A DNA stretch of 64,000 nt from Parasedimentitalea huanghaiensis (lineage in GTDB: Bacteria > Pseudomonadota > Alphaproteobacteria > Rhodobacterales > Rhodobacteraceae). A program made the position numbers and the translations under genes. Positions 31,701 to 39,360 of this stretch are shown piece after piece; positions within the stretch are counted from its first letter, which is position 1, and each line of letters opens with the position of its first letter. The notes below the pieces were generated by a model, which saw only the letters and a program-made list of their open reading frames with translations, made no database searches and was not told the DNA's origin. The stretch spans positions 1-64,000 of the forward strand of contig NZ_WQLV01000010.1 of assembly GCF_009753675.1 (NCBI RefSeq), written 5' to 3'.

Positions 31701-32808
31701 GGCCGCGAAAATCCACTCCCTTTTGGGCGAGTTCCAAGCCCAAAACCTGGCTCATGAAGCAACTGCGACGGTCATAACAAGCTGCTATGGTTGGCTTACT
31801 ACTGTCCAAAGCACTTATGCGCTGCATCAGGTCATCGGTGGTCAATTTTCGGATTGGTATGTTAATTGCGCCGGGCAAGTGACCACTGGCAAAATCGCCC
31901 GGATAACGTGTGTCAACGATTTGTAGATCTTCGGTATCCAGCAGCGATTTGAAATCATCTGTATTCAGTAAAGTATCCTTATTGGGGTATTCTGGAATGG
32001 CGCGCAAATCGGATAGGGTCTTTACCTCTGCATCACTAAAGTCGCGACCCTCAACGATCCACTTTTCAATGCCGCCAGCAATGAAAGAACAGTTAATTCC
32101 GTGTGCAGCCAGCTTCTCGCAGGTTTCCGAGCTGCGATTACCGTTATGACAGAACAGGACTACGGATTGGTCGCTGATGGGGCGTGACTCTAGAAAATCT
32201 GGGAAACGAATGTGAGTGGCGCCGGGCAGCGTGCCCATCGCATTCTCACCTGTTTCACGGATGTCATAAAATAGTGTGTCGCCATCGTTCAACAATTCAG
32301 CAGCATGTGTGGTTGAGATGGCCAGCGGGTGATTGCCTTGCCGGGAAAAGCTCGTTTCTTTGAGGGTCGCATCTTGGATTGTTGTGCCATCGAATTGCGC
32401 AGGACGCACCAGTGTGGCCTGCAGCCGGTTCAGCTCATCAGTTTTATTATTGTTATATTGCAAATAATTAACATAGATAAGCGTAAGAACCATGAAACCC
32501 AGCGCCGCAATCAACCGCACTGGATAGCGTGCTGCTACTGCCCCATTCTTTGACGCAAATCCTAGTTTTCGGGCGACTAAGGCCCCCGCTCCGGAAACCA
32601 TCGCGATGCCAACTGCAAAAATTTGACCCAGCGAGGAAACCGAGCCAATCACCAGTTCGGGCGATGGGATGGCATTGGCAGGCGCAGGCAACAATACAAC
32701 GGCTGTTACCAAGGCCAGCAAAGGTCGTGTTACATTGGTGATCCTGTTCTGGATCTGAGCGCAAATTTGATTTTTCACGTGTCTGTCTGTTGGGCGGATT
32801 CGCGCCAA
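28732..32808 (-). CDS. Membrane fusion protein: two rhodaneses, YidC/Oxa1-like domain and RPH/PEP-synthase-like dikinase
   Basis: The 1358-residue protein joins parts normally found apart. Residues 28-115 hold a signal-like segment ending ANA and two further hydrophobic stretches. Rhodanese 1 (about 165-255) has active loop CHNGNR (Cys220), and rhodanese 2 (about 280-375) has CYDRRS (Cys344). Residues 400-595 match the YidC/Oxa1 insertase (ATRLLVLPVALKSERDQ, APFLWVTDLGLADPTFLMP). Residues 625-860 are a PEP-synthase-type ATP-binding domain (AVRSSASNEDG, NILVQEMV, VEWAYANGQFQIVQSRDIT). The rest resembles rifampin phosphotransferase: SEVLPRATPLS, GHRSIFDYELSTPRY and the swivel His1309 in GGWLSHMAIVARE. 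The start is uncertain (TTG at 32808; GTG at 32778). It is divergent from a PhnD-like binding protein and hybrid kinase. Function unknown. Confidence 0.88.
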   Translation of the reverse strand: MARIRPTDRHVKNQICAQIQNRITNVTRPLLALVTAVVLLPAPANAIPSPELVIGSVSSLGQIFAVGIAMVSGAGALVARKLGFASKNGAVAARYPVRLIAALGFMVLTLIYVNYLQYNNNKTDELNRLQATLVRPAQFDGTTIQDATLKETSFSRQGNHPLAISTTHAAELLNDGDTLFYDIRETGENAMGTLPGATHIRFPDFLESRPISDQSVVLFCHNGNRSSETCEKLAAHGINCSFIAGGIEKWIVEGRDFSDAEVKTLSDLRAIPEYPNKDTLLNTDDFKSLLDTEDLQIVDTRYPGDFASGHLPGAINIPIRKLTTDDLMQRISALDSSKPTIAACYDRRSCFMSQVLGLELAQKGVDFRGRYTLPWEFFIPPEPKPHIQDWLGEQQTGLWAKMISAVAAGLLWVHSQSHILLGLFALSLATRLLVLPVALKSERDQITTSQTADELSAIKAKLADDPVRKGRAIQAFYADKGLTPLRNLTALLFLPVMMIGVSAAQEASASLKAPFLWVTDLGLADPTFLMPTLFTALGGIYLIWAVAKTRRQTLVWLGLGLPALFAMVFSLSAAANAYLCCSLVLLLVQRAYVTGLFTRLRNTLTLHYHARALRRLPHGVIPMGYSEELKTSGNKALRLSLLKNAGLPVPGGVVVRADAIQDYRQMTLAQKGVFAAEIWQLAGQKPCAVRSSASNEDGADQSFAGVFESVLDVSALTMQSALQTVVDSFTSERAASYDSEATDENAGNILVQEMVEAEYAGVMFTQDPTAPGMVMIEWVEGCGEDLVSGRVTPTSLRFGRYTGLAADTDQDQTLDMAPLLELGRQIEDIFGSPQDVEWAYANGQFQIVQSRDITTLNLGSEQEQIRLSEWRSVLDRFACAEPDQIILEQDEMSEVLPRATPLSFSLMGRLWSPGGSVDLACRELGVPYGLPEGPDGHLVNLFGKTYVDVALKQSMTLNLSSSKAKQLRKIADPLITQFRAETIPALTQKLSLWQAVDYTALPLPKLIETIDLLQKMLVQDIYVEAEKVNILAGFTMGEASAAAQDDPTLRTHLMQAELPNAPTSLIASCKGKSAQTRALQLMGHRSIFDYELSTPRYIEAPSLLWSLLDNSEADTEIAKPRASQLPANLPGELSTVLERALAFQDLKEQAKHEALRVVAEIRRAALALGRVSRLEDLVFYLSFDELLMGDWSQPAQLRQMATTRKDQAALRKKSAPTAVTLSLRDCEMLSLGKLAQSSDGTLGGTCVAGSGASTGRVFWIEDDSSANPALFDGFRDGDILVCRMINPAWLPWVQRSGAVLSEVGGWLSHMAIVAREKDILMLVGCKALEQLDSGTRITVSDDGTIERTPPTELKVVSA

Positions 32809-32853
32809 CCCCTAAAATTTTTATTAAGATGTCATGAAAGCGTCACAAATCTT

Positions 32854-32928
32854 ACCGTTTGGTTAACCGTTCGGTAAAAAGCCCGCTGTACCGTGAAAAA
32901 GAACGATCAGACTGGTGACTGGTTAACC
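32854..32928. promoter_or_regulatory. Tandem repeat and paired GGTTAACC sites in a divergent promoter region
   Basis: Two 12-mers in direct tandem, ACCGTTTGGTTA (32854-32865) and ACCGTTCGGTAA (32866-32877), match at 10 of 12 positions. The palindrome GGTTAACC occurs at 32861-32868 and again at 32921-32928, exactly 60 bp apart. They lie in the 200-base gap between the fusion gene and the binding-protein gene, so one regulator could act on both. Confidence 0.5.
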
Positions 32929-33010
32929 TTATCTTTTGACCGATGTGACCAATATATGCGTGGGAACGAGCCTGTAGGAGTACAGGAATTAAAACCTGAG
33001 GTGGTTTAGA

Positions 33011-33910
33011 ATGAATTGTGCAATGTTGTGTTTACGAGTGATCGACGGCTACATACCCAAACCGCAAATCGCGGCTAAAATCGGGGCCATGACTTTGGCT
33101 GCTTGCCTGTGGGTGCTACCAATGACGGCAAAGGCAGATGTGACGCTGACTTTTGGTACCTATGCCGCCGACAAGCCTACAGAAACCGTTCGAAAATATC
33201 GTCCATTCCTGTCCTTTCTGGCTGAACGGATGAGTGAAGAACTGGGCGAACCAGTGATCATCAAGATGAAGATCGCCAAAGAGTATGAAGCCGGTATTGA
33301 GCAGCTGGCCAACGGTGTTGTGGATTTCGCTCGATTTGGCCCCGCGTCTTACGTGCATGTTGTGAACAAAAATTCTGACGTTCAGATGGTTGCGATGGAG
33401 TCAAAAAAGGGCGGCAAGCGTTTCAAGGGCGTGATCGTTGTTCACGCAGACAGCGACATTCAGTCTTTGGAACAGCTAAGGGGACACAGTTTTGCCTTTG
33501 GCAACGAATTGTCGACCATTGGCCGCTATCTCGCACAAGCTGAATTGCTGGACGCGGGGGTTGGTAGTGGAGACCTGCAGGATTTTTCCTACTTGGGTCG
33601 CCATGACCTGGTTGGGGAAGCAGTGGGAGCAGGGCGCTTTAGCGCTGGTGCACTCAAGGAAAGCACCTACAAAAAATTGGTTGCCAAAGGGGTTCCTATT
33701 CGCGTTTTGGCGACCTTCGATAATGTAACCAAACCCTGGCTGGCCGGAGCAGACGTTCCACCCAATATTGTAGCGGCGATGCGCCGGGTGATGTTGTCAT
33801 CCGAGAACGAAGACATTGTACAGCAGATTGCCAAAAATGGATTTTTGGAAGGCTCGGACTCGGATTATGACCTTGTCCGCAGTGCAATGGAGAAAAGTCA
33901 ATTATTTTAA
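33011..33910 (+). CDS. PhnD-like periplasmic substrate-binding protein
   Basis: The 299-residue protein has a long N-terminal region with a signal peptide (hydrophobic stretch about 24-40, cleavage near AKA at 42). It then shows the phosphate/phosphite/phosphonate-binding (PhnD/type 2) fold: LTFGTYAADKPTETVRKYRP, VDFARFGPASYVHV, GVIVVHADSDIQSLEQLRG and a C-terminal VRVL-like strand. No ABC permease or ATPase is nearby. The gene is followed 21 bases later by a membrane hybrid kinase, so it may be a sensing partner rather than part of an importer. The ligand is unknown, and the family binds many oxyanions. Confidence 0.88.
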   Translation: MNCAMLCLRVIDGYIPKPQIAAKIGAMTLAACLWVLPMTAKADVTLTFGTYAADKPTETVRKYRPFLSFLAERMSEELGEPVIIKMKIAKEYEAGIEQLANGVVDFARFGPASYVHVVNKNSDVQMVAMESKKGGKRFKGVIVVHADSDIQSLEQLRGHSFAFGNELSTIGRYLAQAELLDAGVGSGDLQDFSYLGRHDLVGEAVGAGRFSAGALKESTYKKLVAKGVPIRVLATFDNVTKPWLAGADVPPNIVAAMRRVMLSSENEDIVQQIAKNGFLEGSDSDYDLVRSAMEKSQLF

Positions 33911-33931
33911 TGACCTCGAAGGCCATCCCAG

Positions 33932-36211
33932 ATGAAGCGTTCCGGTATTCTGTTCCAAATTGTTGTTTCGATGGCTCTGGCGGCGGCATTGGTCGCCTGG
34001 GTTGTTGGTGATCTTGCGCGCCGATACGAGACACAGCGACTGACGCAACAACTGTCTGAGCAGGCGGACCTTACGGTTTCTTTGCTGAGCGGCTTGATGA
34101 TTGACGCCATTATCGTCGAAGACGTACCGGTGCTGGAAACCGGTCTGAATGAAGCCATTAGGCGCAAACCACAAATTCTGGGAATCCAGATCCTTGCGGA
34201 AGACCGAAGTGTCATTGCGGAGGCCAATGCTACGCAAGGCCCAGACACATGGACTTATGTGATGTATGAGCGTCCCGTCGAATGGGATGGTGTCGTGTTT
34301 GCCCATATGATTGTCAAATGGTCAATCAGCGAAGGTCAGGCCATGGTACAGGAGAAGGTAAATCAGACAATCTGGTGGACTGTCCTGACCGTCGCTGCCT
34401 TGTCATCTCTGGTATTGTACTTAACCCATTTGTTGGCGATGCGCCCTTTGCAAATGATTCACCAACGGATGTCAGATGCTATCTCTGGTCTTAAACGACC
34501 GACCCTGCATTTGCCCTGGTTTGCTTCTCGGGAATTCTGGGCGCTGAACTTTTCAGTTGGGGTGATGGAAGACACCTTTGTTGAAAGGGACGAACGAGAG
34601 TTTGCATTGGAGCAGGCACGGGAAGCCGCAGACATTGCGAACGGGGCAAAATCTGAATTCCTTGCTAACATGTCGCATGAAATCCGCACCCCGATGAATG
34701 GGGTAATTGGTATGGCGGAGTTGATCCTTGAAACTGATCTGGATGAAGACCAGACTATGTATGCCGAGACAATTGCCAAATCGGGCTCTGCCCTGCTCAC
34801 CATCATCAATGATATCCTCAACTTCTCCAAGATTGAGGCGGGCAAGATGGAGCTGGATTGTGAAACATTCAATCTGCAGACAGCGATGGAGGATATCGTA
34901 ACATTGCTGTCACCAACGGCGGCAGAAAAGAACGTCGAAATTACTTTGCGCTATGATCCAGATTTGCCAACAGTGTTTGAAGGAGATGTGGGGCGTATTC
35001 GTCAGGTGGTGACCAATATCGCTGGTAACGCGGTCAAGTTCACTCTGGAAGGTTATGTATTTATCGATGTCTCTGGAAGCTCTGACGCTGATCTTTGTGA
35101 TCTTAGAATTTCGGTGACCGACACTGGTATTGGTATTCCAAGCGATAAGATTGATCATATTTTTAACGCCTTTGAACAGGTGGATGGCGCGGCAACACGG
35201 AATTTTGAGGGCTCAGGACTTGGGTTGGCGATCTCTACTCGTCTCCTTCGGTTGATGGGCGGTGACATTTCGGCGCGTTCAGATCCTGGGGTGGGGTCCG
35301 TTTTCTCGATGGATCTACCGTTGCAGGTCAGCGCGGGTAGATGTGAACCTGTGTTGCATAATCAGGTTAACTTGAATGGTCTAAGGGTTCTGGTTGTAGA
35401 TGACCTGGAACTGAACCGAACAATCCTGTTTGAGCGGCTGTCGACCTGGGGTATGCACTGTACGCTGGCTGGTTCAGGGGCCGAGGCTTTGGCGGCTCTA
35501 ACCGCGGCAAGATTGCGTGGCGAGACTTTCGATCTTGTTGTGCAGGATTACCAGATGCCAGGTATGGATGGCCTTGAGCTTGCAGAGCGGATCCGCGCAA
35601 TCCCCGAGCATGTTGAACTGCCTTTGGTCATCTTGTCGTCGGTCGAGCAGTCTCTGGATGCGAAAACACGCATCGCTTTGGGCGTGTGCGAGCTTGCTCT
35701 GAAACCGGTTCGATCAGCGCAGCTGCATAGTGTGATAAGCCGATCCCTACGTCCGGGACGAACCCATGTCAGCGCACGTAGTTCGCCCGAGGTTCAAGTG
35801 GCAATGGAAGGTACACTCCGCGTGCTATTGGCGGAAGATAACAAAACCAATCAGCTGGTGGTCCGCAAAATGCTAAAAGATGCCCCAGTTGAAATCTGTA
35901 TTGCAGCCAATGGGGTCGAGGCGGTGGAGATGTACTGCGAAACCGGACCTGATGTCGTGCTGATGGATATGATGATGCCAGAAATGGATGGGCTTGAAGC
36001 CACCATGGTCATTCGAGAATACGAGGAGGCAAACGGTGTGGGTCACTGCCCAATCATTGCTTTGACCGCGAATGCTATGCCCGCAGACAAAGACAGATGT
36101 CTGCAGGCCGGCATGGACGGTTTCCTGAGCAAGCCAATCAACAAAAAGGCGCTGTGGGGCGCCATTGAGGAGAGTTCACGCCGACATAAGATCGTGCGGA
36201 CCGGAAGCTGA
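33932..36211 (+). CDS. Hybrid sensor histidine kinase with two receiver domains
   Basis: The 759-residue kinase has membrane segments at about 7-27 and 147-169 around a periplasmic sensor region of about 120 residues. A HAMP-like linker leads to the HisKA domain with His249 in [11 protein letters not shown]. The ATPase domain (about 350-465) has the N-box NIAGNAVKF, the G1 box DTGIGIP and the G2 box GSGLGLAIS. Two receivers follow, with Asp539 in [10 protein letters not shown] and Asp679 in [13 protein letters not shown]1 and REC2 both keep the acidic pair. There is no C-terminal Hpt or DNA-binding domain. The operon partner is a PhnD-like protein, a likely ligand presenter in the manner of TorT with TorS. 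Confidence 0.93.
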   Translation: MKRSGILFQIVVSMALAAALVAWVVGDLARRYETQRLTQQLSEQADLTVSLLSGLMIDAIIVEDVPVLETGLNEAIRRKPQILGIQILAEDRSVIAEANATQGPDTWTYVMYERPVEWDGVVFAHMIVKWSISEGQAMVQEKVNQTIWWTVLTVAALSSLVLYLTHLLAMRPLQMIHQRMSDAISGLKRPTLHLPWFASREFWALNFSVGVMEDTFVERDEREFALEQAREAADIANGAKSEFLANMSHEIRTPMNGVIGMAELILETDLDEDQTMYAETIAKSGSALLTIINDILNFSKIEAGKMELDCETFNLQTAMEDIVTLLSPTAAEKNVEITLRYDPDLPTVFEGDVGRIRQVVTNIAGNAVKFTLEGYVFIDVSGSSDADLCDLRISVTDTGIGIPSDKIDHIFNAFEQVDGAATRNFEGSGLGLAISTRLLRLMGGDISARSDPGVGSVFSMDLPLQVSAGRCEPVLHNQVNLNGLRVLVVDDLELNRTILFERLSTWGMHCTLAGSGAEALAALTAARLRGETFDLVVQDYQMPGMDGLELAERIRAIPEHVELPLVILSSVEQSLDAKTRIALGVCELALKPVRSAQLHSVISRSLRPGRTHVSARSSPEVQVAMEGTLRVLLAEDNKTNQLVVRKMLKDAPVEICIAANGVEAVEMYCETGPDVVLMDMMMPEMDGLEATMVIREYEEANGVGHCPIIALTANAMPADKDRCLQAGMDGFLSKPINKKALWGAIEESSRRHKIVRTGS

Positions 36212-36230
36212 TGCACAGGTGGATGTGGGG

Positions 36231-37037
36231 CTAGATCCGGTTGCCGCGGAGGAACAGGCTGGTCAAGCTGGACAGAGCAAACATTACTGCGGCGAGGCAA
36301 ACGATGGTTGGCCCGGTTGGCGTGTCGAGCGCAAAAGCCAACTGTAGCCCGCCCAAAGCAGACAATCCTCCTATAGCGGCAGCGATGAGCGCCATACGCT
36401 CTGGCGTAGATGCAAAAGGACGTGCGGTGGCCGCAGGGATGATCAGCATTGCGGCAATGAGCAAAACCCCAACAACTTTGATGGCAACCGCGACAACCAA
36501 AGCCAGCGCGATGGTCAGGACCAGTTGCTCGCGACGTGGGTCGATGCCTGCAGCATAGGCCAAATCAGGGTTGAGTGTTGCCGTCAGCAGGGCAGACCAG
36601 CGCCACCATAGCAGCGCCAACACCAAGAGAGCACCACCCCAGATCACCGCCAGATCCAGCCGCCCCACCGCCAGAATATCACCAAACAGATAGGCCATCA
36701 GGTCGATACGCACCCCCTGCAGAAATGACACTGCGACCAGACCAAAGGCCAGCGCAGAGTGGGCCAGAACACCTAGCAGGGTATCCATGGCGTATCCCCG
36801 ATTACTGAGGGTCGAAACTGTGGTGGCCATCAGTAAAGACACCACCAGGACGCCAGTAAAAATAGAGGTTTGAAAACTGAGCGCCAGCGCGACCCCCAGA
36901 ATTGATGCATGAGCTGTGGCATCGCCAAAATAGGCCATCCGGCGCCAAACCACAAAACAACCCAAAGGCGCCGCGGCAATGGCTACGCCAAGCCCAGCTA
37001 ATGCCGCGCGGATCAAAAAACTGTCAAGCAGGGTCAT
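36231..37037 (-). CDS. znuB: Zinc ABC transporter permease ZnuB
   Basis: The 268-residue membrane protein of the ABC-3 family has seven to eight hydrophobic segments and the family region AHASILGVALAL near the N-terminus. It forms the zinc channel with ZnuC and receives Zn from ZnuA. Its ATG overlaps the znuC stop (ATGA). It ends 19 bases from the convergent hybrid-kinase stop, with no clear terminator in between. Confidence 0.94.
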   Translation of the reverse strand: MTLLDSFLIRAALAGLGVAIAAAPLGCFVVWRRMAYFGDATAHASILGVALALSFQTSIFTGVLVVSLLMATTVSTLSNRGYAMDTLLGVLAHSALAFGLVAVSFLQGVRIDLMAYLFGDILAVGRLDLAVIWGGALLVLALLWWRWSALLTATLNPDLAYAAGIDPRREQLVLTIALALVVAVAIKVVGVLLIAAMLIIPAATARPFASTPERMALIAAAIGGLSALGGLQLAFALDTPTGPTIVCLAAVMFALSSLTSLFLRGNRI

Positions 37038-37786
37038 TGCGCGGCCTCGTGGTCATGGTGTTCGTGGGTGCAATCTTGATCATGCGAATGGTTATGTTCA
37101 TGCCGGTACAAGGCCAATGCCCCTTGGGTCCCAGAGCCAAACAGAGCCCGGTATTCAGGAGCTGAGGCAACCTGCTCCGGCTCTCCTTCACAACAGACAT
37201 GGCCGTTCAGGCAGATCACCCGGTCTGAGGCGGCCATCACAACATGTAATTCGTGGCTGACCATCAGGACAGCACAGCCAAGATGTTGCCGTACCGTTTC
37301 AATCTGTTGATAAAAGGCGGCGGACCCGGGCTGGTCCAACCCTTGGGTCGCTTCATCCAGTATCAACAGCTGGGGATCGCACAACAACGCGCGTGCCAGC
37401 AGCACGCGCTGAAACTGGCCACCCGACAGCCCTGCCATTTGTTGATTTGCCAATCGGCCTGCGCCTGCTTGTTCCAAAGCCTGCGTTGCAGCTGCATTGG
37501 TAACACGCAAAGGCAGGCTCAGAAACCGGCGCACGGTCAGTGGCAGGGTGGGGTCTATATGCAATTTTTGTGGGACATACCCAACCCGCAGCCCACTGGC
37601 GCGAACTACTTGCCCAGAACTGGGCTGCAGAGCACCGATAATAGCCCGCAGCAAAGTGGATTTTCCGGATCCATTTGGCCCAACTACGGTAACGATCTCT
37701 CCAGCTTGAATGTTGAAATTCACTCCGGTCAGCACCGGGTTCCCACCATGGTGGATAGTTAGATTGTTCAGGGTAACAAGGCTCAT
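37034..37786 (-). CDS. znuC: Zinc ABC transporter ATPase ZnuC with His-rich tail
   Basis: The 250-residue ATPase has Walker A GPNGSGKST, signature LSGGQFQRVLLARAL and Walker B LLILDEATQGLD, with the switch His in VSHELH. The last 24 residues are a His/Asp-rich tail (HEHNHSHDQ, then HEHHDHE) that probably binds zinc and may sense or buffer it. The start at 37786 (MSLVTLNN) overlaps the zur stop (ATGA). An ATG ten codons upstream lies inside zur. Position between zur and znuB fixes the substrate. Confidence 0.95.
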   Translation of the reverse strand: MSLVTLNNLTIHHGGNPVLTGVNFNIQAGEIVTVVGPNGSGKSTLLRAIIGALQPSSGQVVRASGLRVGYVPQKLHIDPTLPLTVRRFLSLPLRVTNAAATQALEQAGAGRLANQQMAGLSGGQFQRVLLARALLCDPQLLILDEATQGLDQPGSAAFYQQIETVRQHLGCAVLMVSHELHVVMAASDRVICLNGHVCCEGEPEQVASAPEYRALFGSGTQGALALYRHEHNHSHDQDCTHEHHDHEAAQ

Positions 37787-38265
37787 GCCGAGGCCTGCTG
37801 TTGGCATTTGGGGCACAGGCCTTCGGCCTCAACCACGCTGCATTCAATTTGAAACCCAACATCGCGAGCCAGTTGACCCAGCTGGCCTTTGTCCAGGTCA
37901 GTATGTGTTTCGGCCACAGCACTACATTCCCGGCAGATCATGAATACCGGAGTGTGGCTTTGGCCAGGGTGCGAACAGGCTATAAAGGCATTTAGCCGCT
38001 CAATTTTGTGAGCAAACCCATGCTTAACCAAGAAATCCAATGCCCGATATGCGACGGGCGGCTGCGACCCCATTCCCTCTTCGCGCAGACGATCCAGAAT
38101 TTCATAGGCGCCAAGTGACTGATGTTCCTGCAATAAAATTTCCAACACACGGCGCCGCACTGGCGTCAGTTGCAACCCTTCTGCCTTGCAGTGTTTGTCA
38201 ACCACAGCAACACAGTCATTGATACAACTGGAATGGTCGTGGGTTTCAAAGCCAATAGTTCCCAT
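37783..38265 (-). CDS. zur: Zinc uptake regulator Zur (Fur family)
   Basis: The 160-residue repressor has the Fur-type winged helix (about 25-90, TPVRRRVLEILL...PPVAYRALDFL), the regulatory His/Cys cluster CSHPGQSHTPVFMICREC and a second C-x2-C (LCPKC) for structural zinc. It also has extra His and Cys residues at the N-terminus. It heads zur-znuC-znuB and is divergent from znuA, with Zur-box-like sequences between. Gene context separates it from Fur and PerR. Confidence 0.94.
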   Translation of the reverse strand: MGTIGFETHDHSSCINDCVAVVDKHCKAEGLQLTPVRRRVLEILLQEHQSLGAYEILDRLREEGMGSQPPVAYRALDFLVKHGFAHKIERLNAFIACSHPGQSHTPVFMICRECSAVAETHTDLDKGQLGQLARDVGFQIECSVVEAEGLCPKCQQQASA

Positions 38266-38302
38266 TCTACATTTCCCCGCTTGGCCAGATCATTTAGCGC
38301 TT

Positions 38303-38325
38303 GATATGTTATAGTATGACAATTA
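38303..38325. promoter_or_regulatory. Candidate Zur box 1
   Basis: GATATGTTATAGTATGACAATTA is an imperfect palindrome centred on TGTTATA-G-TATGACA. It resembles the A/T-rich alphaproteobacterial Zur consensus built on GTTATAnTATAAC, as I know it. It lies 38 bases before the zur start and 62 before the preferred znuA start, so it can repress both directions. Confidence 0.75.
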
Positions 38326-38334
38326 ACAAGCCGC

Positions 38335-38356
38335 GTAATGTTATAAAATCACATGA
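38335..38356. promoter_or_regulatory. Candidate Zur box 2
   Basis: GTAATGTTATAAAATCACATGA repeats the TGTTATA half-site of box 1 with a weaker second half (ATCACA). It lies 32 bases downstream of box 1 and reaches to within 10 bases of the preferred znuA start codon. Binding there would block transcription or initiation of znuA. Confidence 0.55.
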
Positions 38357-38364
38357 GGTCACTG

Positions 38365-39360
38365 ATGTTAAAAACAACTGCTTTTGTCACGTTATCCGGA
38401 CTGATTCTAACCGGGGTAGCGCAGGCAGATGTACCACGGGTGGCCACTGACATCGCGCCCGTTCACGGACTAGTTGCGCGCGTGATGCAGGGTGTCGGGT
38501 CGCCAGATTTAGTAGTGCAACCTGGTGCCTCTCCACACGGATATTCGATGCGTCCTTCCGAAGCGCTGGCATTGAACCAAGCAGATTTTGTGTTTTGGAT
38601 GGGAGAGGCTCTGACCCCTTGGCTAGAGGGATCGTTAGAAACCCTGGCCGCAGAGGCACACGTTATCGAATTGCTACACGCCGAAGGGACAACAACGCTG
38701 GCATTTCGGACCGGTGCGCGTTTTGCTGGTCACGAGGAAGAGGGTGATGAGCATGGCCATGAGGAAGAAGAACATCATGAAGATGAGCACGAAGGCGACC
38801 ATGAGAAAGAAAGTGACCACGATGAGGAGCACGATGGGCATGATCACGAAGGTGTTGATCCACATGCCTGGCTAGCCCCGGAAAATGGCAAGCTCTGGTT
38901 AGGACTGATTGCGGACGAACTGGCGCAGTTTGATCCAGAAAATGCAAACTCATATTTAAAAAACGCCGCTGAAGGTCAGGCCGAGATCGAGGCCGTTGTG
39001 ACCAAGGTCAACGCTGCGCTTGATCCCCTGCGCAGTGGTGGATTTGTGGTGTTTCACGATGCTTATCAGTATTTTGAGACCAGCTTCGGCCTGTCTGCTT
39101 TGGGGGCCATCTCGCTAAGTGATGCGTCTTCACCTAGCCCGTCGCGGATCACCGAGGTTCGCGACACGGTGGCTGAGCTAGGAGCAACCTGTGTCTTTTC
39201 AGAGCCACAGTTTAACCAGGGACTGGTTGCGACAGTATTGGATGGGACCAACGCAAAAACGGCTGTAATTGACCCCATGGGAACTGCCTTGCCGCTGGGA
39301 CCGCAGTTCTATCCTTCGCTGTTGCTCGATCTGGGTAACCGAATGGCTAGCTGTCACTAA
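38365..39360 (+). CDS. znuA: Zinc-binding periplasmic protein ZnuA
   Basis: The 331-residue protein has a signal peptide ending GVAQA and the cluster A-I metal-binding fold. Candidate ligands are His in APVHG, His in ASPHGYS, His in the VDPHAWL region and His in VVFHDAYQYF. An acidic, His-rich loop of about 45 residues (HEEEGDEHGHEEEEHHE onward) before DPHAW is typical of ZnuA and thought to collect zinc. ATG 38365 is preferred because GAGG sits at normal distance; ATG 38353 is possible. It ends overlapping the convergent regulator gene by four bases. Confidence 0.95.
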   Translation: MLKTTAFVTLSGLILTGVAQADVPRVATDIAPVHGLVARVMQGVGSPDLVVQPGASPHGYSMRPSEALALNQADFVFWMGEALTPWLEGSLETLAAEAHVIELLHAEGTTTLAFRTGARFAGHEEEGDEHGHEEEEHHEDEHEGDHEKESDHDEEHDGHDHEGVDPHAWLAPENGKLWLGLIADELAQFDPENANSYLKNAAEGQAEIEAVVTKVNAALDPLRSGGFVVFHDAYQYFETSFGLSALGAISLSDASSPSPSRITEVRDTVAELGATCVFSEPQFNQGLVATVLDGTNAKTAVIDPMGTALPLGPQFYPSLLLDLGNRMASCH

